A DNA stretch of 64,000 nt from Dolichospermum planctonicum (GTDB taxonomy: Bacteria; Cyanobacteriota; Cyanobacteriia; Cyanobacteriales; Nostocaceae), in NCBI RefSeq assembly GCF_005402965.1, contig NZ_BJCF01000009.1, positions 1 through 64,000 of the forward strand, in the 5' to 3' direction. Of the stretch, positions 8,094 to 15,123 are shown in pieces (the stretch's first letter is position 1; each line of letters starts with the position of its first letter). The translations under genes and the position numbers were made by a program. Below the pieces are notes generated by a model. It made no database searches, was not told the origin of the DNA, and worked only from the letters and a program-made list of their open reading frames with translations.

Positions 8094-8382
8094 CAATTTG
8101 TCCTCACGCATTCACTTCTAATTTTCAGGAGCAAGTAATTCCGTTTCAAACCCTCAAAACCAAAATATCACTATATCCCAATATCCCAGATGATTGCAAA
8201 AATTATTCAACCCAACCTACAAATCTTTGTTTATTTGCGCTTTGGGGTGAAACATATCTGCTCATGTTGGGTTTCATGCTTCAACCCAACCGACAAATCT
8301 TTGTTTATTTGCGCTTTGGGGTGAGACATATTAAAATAGTTAAATCCTATCAAACCGTAATTGTCACTAAAAGGGTTAAAAA
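8094..8382. repeat. repeat-rich spacer (right flank of TA module)
   Basis: Positions 8218-8291 duplicate 7136-7209. A further partial copy (8292-8335) runs up to the hsdR leader. No gene was found. The divergent promoters for the TA pair and hsdR must lie here. Confidence 0.65.
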
Positions 8383-11300
8383 ATGAGTGAAGTAGGACAA
8401 TCAGAACGCGCAACCCAAAACCGTGTAGTGCAACTATTCCAACAACAACTAGATTATACATATTTAGGGAATTGGCACAAACGCGACAATAATAGCAACG
8501 TTGAAAGCGACTTACTCACCATATTTTTACGCGATACCCAAAAATATAATCATACTATTATCAATCAAGCTATTGATGAACTAAATAAACTTAATCAGGA
8601 TACAGCTAAAAACCTTTATGACGTTAATAAAGAAATTTATGGCTTATTACGCTATGGTGTAAATATTAACCCAGAAGCAGGTGAAAAAACTCAAAGCGTT
8701 TACTTAATAAATTGGCAAGAACCCTTAAAAAATAACTTTTATATCGCTGAAGAGGTCAGCATTAAAGGGGAAAATGATAAACGACCAGATATAGTTTTAT
8801 ACGTTAATGGCATTGCTTTAGCGGTTCTGGAACTCAAAAGCAGTACCGTCAGCGTTTCTAAAGGTATCCGTCAAAACCTAGATAGTCAAGAATCAATATT
8901 TATTAAGTCTTTTTTTAATACAGTTCAATTAGTTGCAGCAGGTAACGATACCCAAGGGCTGCGTTATGGAACAACTAAAACATCAGAAAAATATTATTTA
9001 ACTTGGAAAGAGGACAGTTATCACCAGATTACAAACCTTTTAGACAAACACCTGTTACAACTGTGCGAAAAACATCGCTTTCTCGACATTATTTATAACT
9101 TTATCCTCTTTGACAGTGGTATTAAAAAACTCTGTCGCTCCCATCAATACTTAGGCATCAAAGCCGCCCAAGACCACATAAAGCGCCAAGAAGGTGGGAT
9201 AATTTGGCACACTCAAGGTAGTGGAAAAAGCTTAACCATGGTGTGGTTAACCAAATGGATTCGAGAATTTGACCCAAAAGCCCGCATTTTAATTATCACT
9301 GACCGGGAAGAACTGGACAACCAAATCAAAGGCGTTTTTTTAGGTGTCAATGAAAACATCTATCGAACCAAAAGCGGACAGGACTTAATTACCCAACTGC
9401 AAAATACCACACCCTCATTAATTTGTTCATTAATTCATAAATTCGGGAAAAAGCAAAATAATACCGAAACCCAAGAATATGAAGACTATATAAAAGAACT
9501 AAAACGTAATTTACCGAAAAAATTCCAACCTTATGGACAGTTTTATGTATTTGTAGATGAATGTCATCGCACCCAAGCGGGTAAACTACATAAAGCCATG
9601 AAAGATATATTACCAAATGCTCTTTTTATTGGTTTTACAGGTACACCCTTATTAAAACAAGACAAACAAAGCAGTTTAGAAGTTTTTGGTAAATATATTC
9701 ACACTTACAAATTTAACGAAGCAGTGGGGGATAAAGTCGTTTTAGACTTACGTTATGAAGCCCGGAATGTTGAGCAGTATATCACCTCCCAGAGGAAAAT
9801 AGATCAATGGTTTGCAGACAAAACCAGCGGGTTAACAGAAACAGCAAAAGCCGAACTGAAAAAACGCTGGGGAACAATGCAAAAAATCCTCAGTTCCAAA
9901 TCTCGCTTAGAAATGATAGTTAAAGATATCATCTCAGATTTTAGCACCAAAGAACGATTACAAAATGGTAAAGGTAACGCCATACTTGTAGCTGGTAGTA
10001 TTTACGAAGCTTGTAAATATTATGAATTATTCCAAAGTGCAGGATTTAGTCAATGTGCGATCATTACATCTTATGATCCTACCATCAAAAGTATCAAAGG
10101 TGAAACCACAGGCGAGGGAAAAACCGATAAAATACATCAATATGAAATCTATCAAAAAATGCTCAATGGACAAAAAGCAGATAAATTTGAACAAGACGTA
10201 AAAAACAACTTTGTTAATTCACCCGCGCAGATGCAATTATTAATAGTAGTGGATAAACTATTAACTGGTTTTGATGCACCTCCCGCTACTTATCTTTATA
10301 TAGATAAAAAGATGCGAGACCATGGTTTATTTCAAGCAGTTTGTCGGGTTAATCGTTTAGATAGTGAAGACAAAGAATATGGTTATATTATAGATTATAA
10401 AGACCTATTTGCAAGTTTAGAAAAATCCGTTCAAGATTACACTTCCGCCGCTTTTGCAGATTATGACATCGCTGATATAGCTGGGTTATTAAGTAACAGA
10501 TTAGAAAAGGGCAAAAATGACCTAGACACCGCTAGACAAGCCCTTAAAGCCCTCTGTGAAGCCGTAAAACCCCCTTATCATACGGCAGACTATACCCGTT
10601 ATTTTTGTGGTAATACGGAAAACCCAGAGGATTTAAAGAACACCGAACCGCAAAGACTACTATTATATAAAAGTGTCAATTCTTTAGTTAGAAATTATGC
10701 CAATATAGCCAATGAAATGGCAGCAGCAGGATATACAGAGCGGGAAATTTATCAGATTAAAAAAGAGGTTAAACATTATCAACAAGTTAGTCAAGAGATA
10801 AAATTAGCCAGTGGAGATTATATTGATTTTAAAGCCTATCAAAATGATATGCGGCAGTTGATAGATAGTTATATTGGTGCAGAAGCAAGTCAAATTTTAG
10901 CAAACTTTGAAAATCTAACTTTAGTAGAATTAATAGTTAATCATGGAGTGAATGCAGTTGATAGTTTACCCCCAGGAATTAGAAACAATCAAACCGCAGT
11001 AGCGGAAACCATAGAAAACAACCTGCGGAAATTAATTGTTGAACAACAACCCACCAACCCCAAGTATTTTGATAAAATGTCAATTTTACTCCAAGAACTA
11101 ATTGACAACCGTAAAACCGCAACAGCAGAATATGAAAATTATTTACAGAAAATTATCATCTTAGCTCAAGAAATTCACCAACCGAGTAAATCATCAACTT
11201 ATCCGCCCTCATTGAATACCTCTGCAAAAATCGCATTATATGATAATCTAGATCAAGATGAACAATTAGCGTTAACAATAGATAGGGTAATTCGTCAAAC

Positions 11301-11430
11301 TAAACAAGATGGTTGGAGAGGAAATAAAGTCAAGGAAAGAATGATCAAAAATGCCATTAAGAAATATTTACCTTTACCAGAACAGATAGATGAGATGATG
11401 GAAATAATCAAAAATCAAAATGAGTATTAA
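8383..11430 (+). CDS. hsdR: type I restriction-modification system, restriction subunit HsdR
   Basis: HsdR is the ATP-driven translocase and endonuclease subunit. In the 1015-residue protein the N-terminal nuclease has RPDIVLYV (Asp136) followed by AVLELKSS (Glu150, Lys152), a complete PD-ExK site. The helicase part has Walker A TQGSGKS (277-283), motif II DECH (392-395), motif III FTGTPLL and a C-terminal RecA lobe with TGFDAPP and VCRVNRLD. The C-terminal 250 residues form a helical assembly domain. No frameshift is seen, so the system appears intact although it is separated from hsdS by about 2.2 kb of Uma2, TA and repeat DNA. Confidence 0.93.
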   Translation: MSEVGQSERATQNRVVQLFQQQLDYTYLGNWHKRDNNSNVESDLLTIFLRDTQKYNHTIINQAIDELNKLNQDTAKNLYDVNKEIYGLLRYGVNINPEAGEKTQSVYLINWQEPLKNNFYIAEEVSIKGENDKRPDIVLYVNGIALAVLELKSSTVSVSKGIRQNLDSQESIFIKSFFNTVQLVAAGNDTQGLRYGTTKTSEKYYLTWKEDSYHQITNLLDKHLLQLCEKHRFLDIIYNFILFDSGIKKLCRSHQYLGIKAAQDHIKRQEGGIIWHTQGSGKSLTMVWLTKWIREFDPKARILIITDREELDNQIKGVFLGVNENIYRTKSGQDLITQLQNTTPSLICSLIHKFGKKQNNTETQEYEDYIKELKRNLPKKFQPYGQFYVFVDECHRTQAGKLHKAMKDILPNALFIGFTGTPLLKQDKQSSLEVFGKYIHTYKFNEAVGDKVVLDLRYEARNVEQYITSQRKIDQWFADKTSGLTETAKAELKKRWGTMQKILSSKSRLEMIVKDIISDFSTKERLQNGKGNAILVAGSIYEACKYYELFQSAGFSQCAIITSYDPTIKSIKGETTGEGKTDKIHQYEIYQKMLNGQKADKFEQDVKNNFVNSPAQMQLLIVVDKLLTGFDAPPATYLYIDKKMRDHGLFQAVCRVNRLDSEDKEYGYIIDYKDLFASLEKSVQDYTSAAFADYDIADIAGLLSNRLEKGKNDLDTARQALKALCEAVKPPYHTADYTRYFCGNTENPEDLKNTEPQRLLLYKSVNSLVRNYANIANEMAAAGYTEREIYQIKKEVKHYQQVSQEIKLASGDYIDFKAYQNDMRQLIDSYIGAEASQILANFENLTLVELIVNHGVNAVDSLPPGIRNNQTAVAETIENNLRKLIVEQQPTNPKYFDKMSILLQELIDNRKTATAEYENYLQKIIILAQEIHQPSKSSTYPPSLNTSAKIALYDNLDQDEQLALTIDRVIRQTKQDGWRGNKVKERMIKNAIKKYLPLPEQIDEMMEIIKNQNEY

Positions 11431-11441
11431 ATTAATTAAAT

Positions 11442-11685
11442 TAAGTAAGTGAACGGAAAAAACCGACATACAGCAGTTCCCGATATTATGAAGTACAGAT
11501 ATTAATAATAAAACTATAATAAAACTCTTGTGGTGCGGGCATCTTGCCCGCACAAAGTGTACCTCACTCAAAGCTACTTGCTGTAAGTAACGAAAAGTAA
11601 AGTTGCCCAAAACCTCTTCCCAGTTAAGAGTTAAGAGTTAAGAGTTCCCTTGTCATAACGACAATTTTTAACGCCAACCTACTTA
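11442..11685. mobile_element. MITE-like element, family 2, copy B, carrying a nested element
   Basis: This is the second copy of the 1891-2027 element. Its left end is imperfect (TAAGTAAGT), its right end is ACCTACTTA, and it has three AGTTAAG heptamers (11622-11642). A family-1 element is inserted at 11469-11585. Removing the insert and one TA restores colinearity with copy A apart from one heptamer and point differences. Confidence 0.7.
11469..11585 (+). mobile_element. MITE-like element, family 1, copy 2 (nested)
   Basis: The 117-bp element has TA at both edges and ends TACAGCAGTT and CTTGCTGTA, with a GCGGGCATCTTGCCCGC hairpin inside. Compared with the 13397 copy it has an 11-bp duplication (AAACTATAATA region). 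The flanks read CCGACA and AGTAACG, whereas the uninterrupted family-2 copy reads CCGACACAAGTAACG at the same point. This is consistent with insertion at a TA-like dinucleotide. Confidence 0.75.
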
Positions 11686-11724
11686 ACTTAATGGGTAATT
11701 AAAACCATAATAAAAATCATAAAC

Positions 11725-12432
11725 ATGAATATGGAAACCTATCAAATAACCGTCAGTGAAATAATTATAGATGTGGTTAGAAAAGATATTAAAAACCTGC
11801 ATTTAGCCGTTTATCCTCCAGACGGTCGTGTCAGAATTGCCACACCTTTACATATTAATGATGAATCTGTGCGCTTATTTGCAATTTCCAAATTAGCTTG
11901 GATTAAAAAAAATCAAAGTAAATTACAATCAAAACCAACTCCGAAAACAATAGAATATTTATCAGGAGAAAGTCATTATTTTCAAGGTAAAATCTATATA
12001 TTAAATGTAATTTATGAAAATTCCCCTCAAGTGGAAATTAGCAATAATCAATATCTGAATTTGTATGTAAAACCCGGAAGTAGTACAGAACAACGTCAAA
12101 AAGTTCTCAATTCTTGGTATCGTCAACAATTAAAAGCACAAATTCCCCCGTTAATTACTAAATGGGAAAAAAATATTGGTGTGAATATCAATGACTGGGG
12201 AATAAAAATGATGAGAACAAAATGGGGTACTTGCAATATTCAAGATAAACGCATTTGGTTAAATCTGGAATTGGCTAAAAAAGACCAACAATGTTTAGAA
12301 TATGTGATAGTTCATGAAATTACCCATCTTTTAGAACGGAGTCACGGGTCTGAATTTCAGGCCTTAATGGATAAATTTATGCCTAATTGGAGAAAATATA
12401 AAGAGGAATTAAACCGTGATTACAAATGCTAG
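11725..12432 (+). CDS. DUF45/YgjP-like zinc metallopeptidase linked to the type I R-M system
   Basis: The 235-residue product has the zinc-binding signature HEITH followed by ERSHGSEF (third ligand region) and PNWRKYKEELN at the end. The preceding MMRTKWGTCN-type segment (KMMRTKWGTC) is typical of YgjP/DUF45 proteins. Family members are frequently encoded beside hsdR, but their substrate is not known. The gene follows hsdR on the same strand after a 294-bp repeat-filled gap. The start ATG at 11725 leaves a normal N-terminus. Its stop overlaps the start of a restriction-nuclease remnant by 17 bases. Confidence 0.85.
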   Translation: MNMETYQITVSEIIIDVVRKDIKNLHLAVYPPDGRVRIATPLHINDESVRLFAISKLAWIKKNQSKLQSKPTPKTIEYLSGESHYFQGKIYILNVIYENSPQVEISNNQYLNLYVKPGSSTEQRQKVLNSWYRQQLKAQIPPLITKWEKNIGVNINDWGIKMMRTKWGTCNIQDKRIWLNLELAKKDQQCLEYVIVHEITHLLERSHGSEFQALMDKFMPNWRKYKEELNRDYKC

Positions 12433-12544
12433 TAGCCTTACCCTGAGCAATCTCCGTCAAACCTTTGGCTTAAGACTCAATTCTAGCGATCGCTTTTTTG
12501 ATGAATGGTTAAATAATGCAGCGACTCTAACCGAATCAATCTAA
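12416..12544 (+). pseudogene. N-terminal remnant of a cyanobacterial HSDR_N-like restriction nuclease
   Basis: A GTG-started frame of 42 codons reads TLSNLRQTFGLRLNSSDRFF and DEWLNNAATLTESI before a stop. From memory this resembles the first 35-40 residues of cyanobacterial proteins with a type I restriction HSDR_N-like domain, which normally continue through the nuclease core for about 200 residues. The rest is absent and the following DNA is a dispersed repeat. It overlaps the DUF45 gene end. The family assignment needs an alignment. Confidence 0.45.
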
Positions 12545-12553
12545 CCTACGAGG

Positions 12554-12582
12554 GATTCCTAGGTCGCGCAACGCTTACGCAC
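12554..12582 (+). repeat. GATTCCTAGGTCGCGCAACG dispersed repeat, copy 1
   Basis: The 29-bp repeat that starts with this string and ends in GCTTACGCAC is found again at 13316-13344 and 14052-14080 in the same orientation. All three are preceded by similar AACCNAC/T-type sequence, so the real unit is about 45 bp. Confidence 0.75.
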
Positions 12583-12606
12583 CTAACCCCAACAAGCGAA
12601 CTAGCC

Positions 12607-12957
12607 CTAATGAATAATCAAGCTATCTCTGGTCATTTCTAAAAAATCATAGGTCAAAAACAATTCGATTATTTGAGTAATATTTTGTACAAAAAGTTGT
12701 TCAATTTGTTTGTTACTAACATTACCTGTAGTTATTAGTAGTAGTTTATAAGGCTCTTGTTTGATTAAGAAAGAATCTAAAAAATCTTTATCTTTGGTAA
12801 TAACAATTCTCTGTTCCAGGATTGATAGTTTGTTGATTTCCAAATCTGGAGTTGCATTTTTTCAAGGAAGATTCTTGGTATGTATAACATCACAACCTAA
12901 GTTCTCTAATAAATTGGCAATTCGCATTGGTAATTGAGCATCAATCAAGAATTTCAT
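12607..12957 (-). pseudogene. DUF5615 PIN-like toxin gene interrupted by a TGA codon
   Basis: From the ATG at 12957 the frame reads MKFLIDAQLPMRIANLLENL and GCDVIHTKNLP, then TGA (12862-12864). It continues in the same frame with KNATPDLEINKLSILEQR and IVITKDKDFLDSF, ending in LEMTRDSLIIH. All hallmarks of DUF5615 are present on the two sides of the stop (DxQLP near the start, VITKDKDF in the middle), so one nonsense change has split a 116-codon gene. The start overlaps the DUF433 stop by ATGA (12954-12957). A TTG start at 12843 could in principle give a C-terminal fragment. Confidence 0.8.
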
Positions 12958-13190
12958 GAAACTAATTGGAGGATACTTTTAACTTGAGTGAGTCGAGTAG
13001 CAAAGCTGAGAACTGCTAAAATGTCTTCATATTCTAAATCATCATAATCTTCTAAAATATCCTCAATATTCATGCCTGAACTCAAAAGTTCTAAGATCAT
13101 TTCCACCGGATAGCGCAATCCACGAATACACGGTTTACCATGACAAATATCATGGTTAATTGTTATTCTATTTAATAGCAGGTTATTCAT
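12954..13190 (-). CDS. DUF433 antitoxin
   Basis: The 78-residue product contains ITINHDICHGKPCIRGLRYP followed by VEMILELLSSGMNIEDILEDY, the signature of DUF433 winged-helix-like antitoxins. It is first in a two-gene unit and overlaps a DUF5615 toxin gene that is disrupted. The antitoxin frame is intact. A related but clearly diverged DUF433/DUF5615 pair lies at 38295-38897. Neutralisation of the toxin and autoregulation are inferred from the family. Confidence 0.85.
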   Translation of the reverse strand: MNNLLLNRITINHDICHGKPCIRGLRYPVEMILELLSSGMNIEDILEDYDDLEYEDILAVLSFATRLTQVKSILQLVS

Positions 13191-13540
13191 GATATTTAGA
13201 TGTTATGTTGGTACTAAATTAATTATACTTGATTTTTCGATTTCTATGACAATAGAAAAAAGCGAAATGAAAGTCAGTGTTGCGAAGGCGCACTTGGTCA
13301 ATCCAACCGACAAGCGATTCCTAGGTCGGGCAAAGCTTACGCACTTTAGTCAATCAACCTACAACTGAACTCACCTGCTTCAAGTAGCTTGAATATTACA
13401 GCAGTTCCCGATATTACGAAGTACAGATATTAATAATAAAACTCTTGTGGTGCGGGCATCTTGCCCGCACAAAGTGTACTTCACTCAAAGCTACTTGCTG
13501 TAAGTAAAGTTTCAGGTCGGATGCAGCGATTTGTTAGACA
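13191..13540. other. 350-bp gene-free spacer between two TA modules
   Basis: It holds a copy of the GATTCCTAGGTCG-type repeat at 13316-13344 and a family-1 MITE at 13397-13502. No open frame of interest was seen outside these. Confidence 0.6.
13397..13502 (+). mobile_element. MITE-like element, family 1, copy 3
   Basis: The 106-bp element has ends TACAGCAGTTCCCG and CTACTTGCTGTA with TA at both borders and the GCGGGCATCTTGCCCGC hairpin. It is nearly identical to the nested copy at 11469-11585 except for the lack of an 11-bp duplication. Confidence 0.75.
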
Positions 13541-13768
13541 TCATAAACTGTCAATAAACTCTTCGACTGTGACTTGCGCTTGTTTTAGAATTCCACTTAA
13601 TGTACCAACCTTCAATTCCTGATGCACAGGGACGACACAACCAATTTCACCATCTTAGGTTTCTTTCTTCATCACAACATGACTGCCTGTTTGACGAACT
13701 TGCTCGAAGCCTAAGCGTTCAAGCGCTCGAATTGCCTCTTTACTTGAGATTAGTGGCAGCTTAGGCAT
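13541..13768 (-). pseudogene. hicA: HicA mRNA-interferase toxin gene interrupted by a TAA codon
   Basis: The frame starts at 13768, eight bases inside the hicB end, and reads MPKLPLISSKEAIRALERLG then FEQVRQTGSHVVMKKET. The TAA is at codon 38 (13655-13657). The same frame resumes with DGEIGCVVPVHQELKVGTLS and GILKQAQVTVEEFIDSL. The GSH motif with its catalytic histidine and the VPxHxELKxGTL signature identify HicA, which cleaves mRNA. The position of the stop is usually Gln or another coding residue in relatives, so one base change probably silenced the toxin. Confidence 0.8.
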
Positions 13769-13970
13769 AACTAACCTCAATACTGGTAACAAATCTCGGA
13801 GATGTTTCTGGTAAGGAAAATTCCTCTAGGTAAAGCCGTGTGGCTTCTTTCAAACCAGCGATCGCCTGCTCGATCGTTTCCCCTTGATCTACTGTGCCAA
13901 CTTCTGGACATTCAGCAATGTAAACATCATCTTCTTTGTACAAAATAACTGTAAAGATGCGATTTTTCAT
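13761..13970 (-). CDS. hicB: HicB family antitoxin
   Basis: The 69-residue protein has the partial RNase-H-like fold of HicB: FTVILYKEDDVYIAECPEVG, then TVDQGETIEQAIAGLKEATR and LYLEEFSLPE. It lacks a C-terminal DNA-binding domain, as do the short HicB proteins common in cyanobacteria. Here the antitoxin precedes the toxin. Its frame is intact while the hicA that overlaps its end carries a stop. Confidence 0.85.
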   Translation of the reverse strand: MKNRIFTVILYKEDDVYIAECPEVGTVDQGETIEQAIAGLKEATRLYLEEFSLPETSPRFVTSIEVSYA

Positions 13971-14216
13971 CGTCTCTTATCCTTAACAGCTTGCTCTGAA
14001 AATTATAACATCACTGTTCCCTATCGCACTTTATCAATCCAACCTATGAGCGATTCCTAAGTCGCGCAACGCTTACGCACTGATATGATTTTGACTTTCT
14101 CTTGAGAAGTTACTCCGAGAAAATCGCTTTTGTGCCAGTAATAAATAAGGTGCGTTACATTTCATTAACGCACCCTAGAGGATCGGCGATTCCTGCGGAG
14201 CGCTTCGATATAATGG
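13971..14216. other. repeat-filled spacer
   Basis: It contains the third GATTCCTA-type repeat (14052-14080) and the left copy of a 39-bp hairpin repeat (14148-14186, GGTGCGTTA paired with TAACGCACC). The right copy of that repeat is at 14962-15000, on the far side of the next TA pair. No gene was found. Confidence 0.6.
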
Positions 14217-14444
14217 CTAAGTTGAGTGGCGGATAACATCGGGCGCATCACCACCAAGATGTCGCCCCCGTCCGCTCCAACGTGTTCTTATATCTTGCTT
14301 TCGTGATAAGCTCACAACTTCTCTACCGCTTTCAGCTTGTTGCTTTTGCAAATCAGCAAAGATAGCTTTCAAGTCATGATTGAATGATCGAGAATACTGT
14401 TCACGAATTTTGTGGATCTCTTCCACAATCTGATCATGAAACAT
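14217..14444 (-). CDS. putative antitoxin partner of a PIN-domain toxin, unusual C-terminal extension
   Basis: The product (75 residues) begins MFHDQIVEEIHKIREQYSRS and FNHDLKAIFADLQKQQAESG, matching small proteins encoded beside PIN toxins in cyanobacteria. AGGAGG lies six bases before the ATG at 14444, which rules against the upstream TTG. The last 25 residues (about RTRWSGRGRHLGGDAPDV onwards) are Arg/Gly-rich and encoded by noticeably GC-richer DNA, so the natural tail may have been replaced. It follows the PIN gene, overlapping none of it but spaced by two bases. Confidence 0.6.
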   Translation of the reverse strand: MFHDQIVEEIHKIREQYSRSFNHDLKAIFADLQKQQAESGREVVSLSRKQDIRTRWSGRGRHLGGDAPDVIRHST

Positions 14445-14446
14445 AA

Positions 14447-14920
14447 TCAACCTCCTAGAAGTTCATAGGGTGTACAAAGAATCGGCAATTCGTATCCAAA
14501 ATCAATGCTGATCTCCGCCAATTTTCGCTGAATTTGAGCATTGGCAATGTGCTTGCAATTCCATGTCAGCAGATAATCCATTCCGTGAACAGTTGCAACT
14601 GCGATATGAACAGCATCAATATCAGCTTTTGCTGGAAGGTTGCTGCGGCCTAAAAATTGCTCTGCTAAATCCAGCACGGATTGGTTTAAGTTGAGTAATG
14701 ATAGATTGCTAAAAATTTCTAGTCGTTGAGATGCAATTTTGGCATCTCCTTGGGTAGTTTCTTTCAAGACTGCTTGGGATGAGTACAGTTGAAAGTCACT
14801 GCGCCGTGTATTCCACCACTCCCTCGTTATCTCTATATTAGCCGCCACAATAATGTCTCTGCTTGGTCGAGCAGTAAGGTAGCCTAAGATACTGGTTTCA
14901 ATATAGACAGTTTCACTCAT
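14447..14920 (-). CDS. PIN-domain ribonuclease toxin (VapC-like)
   Basis: The 157-residue protein starts MSETVYIETSILGYLTARPS, where YIETS carries the first PIN acidic residue (Glu in place of the more common Asp). KADIDAVHIAVATVHGMDYL and LLTWNCKHIANA supply the remaining acidic and polar positions, a pattern of the YIETSIxGYL subgroup. PIN toxins cleave RNA. The adjacent small gene downstream is the likely antitoxin, giving toxin-first order. The frame is complete. Confidence 0.82.
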   Translation of the reverse strand: MSETVYIETSILGYLTARPSRDIIVAANIEITREWWNTRRSDFQLYSSQAVLKETTQGDAKIASQRLEIFSNLSLLNLNQSVLDLAEQFLGRSNLPAKADIDAVHIAVATVHGMDYLLTWNCKHIANAQIQRKLAEISIDFGYELPILCTPYELLGG

Positions 14921-14961
14921 ACACGGTAGATTGTAAGCTACTTCATTTTAGCTTATATTTT

Positions 14962-15000
14962 AGGTGCGTTACATTTCATTAACGCACCCTACAGGATCGG
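14962..15000. repeat. 39-bp hairpin repeat, right copy
   Basis: The sequence has the GGTGCGTTA...TAACGCACC hairpin and matches 14148-14186 at 38 of 39 bases. The two copies are in direct orientation around the PIN toxin pair. An inverted piece of the GATTCCTAGGTCG-type repeat follows at about 15010-15027. Confidence 0.7.
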
Positions 15001-15123
15001 TGATAGCGAAGCGCGACCTAGGAATCCCACTACATCCAAAATCATCCTATTATTCAGAAGTACCCCTCGAAAAGTAGATGCACAAAGTAAGGTATTGTTA
15101 CAATAATTGTTTTTAGAAAAATC

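Noticed and set aside
12607-12843. Short DUF5615 protein starting at TTG 12843
   Set aside because: It would lack the first strand with the key acidic residue, and a TGA separates it from the proper start that overlaps DUF433.
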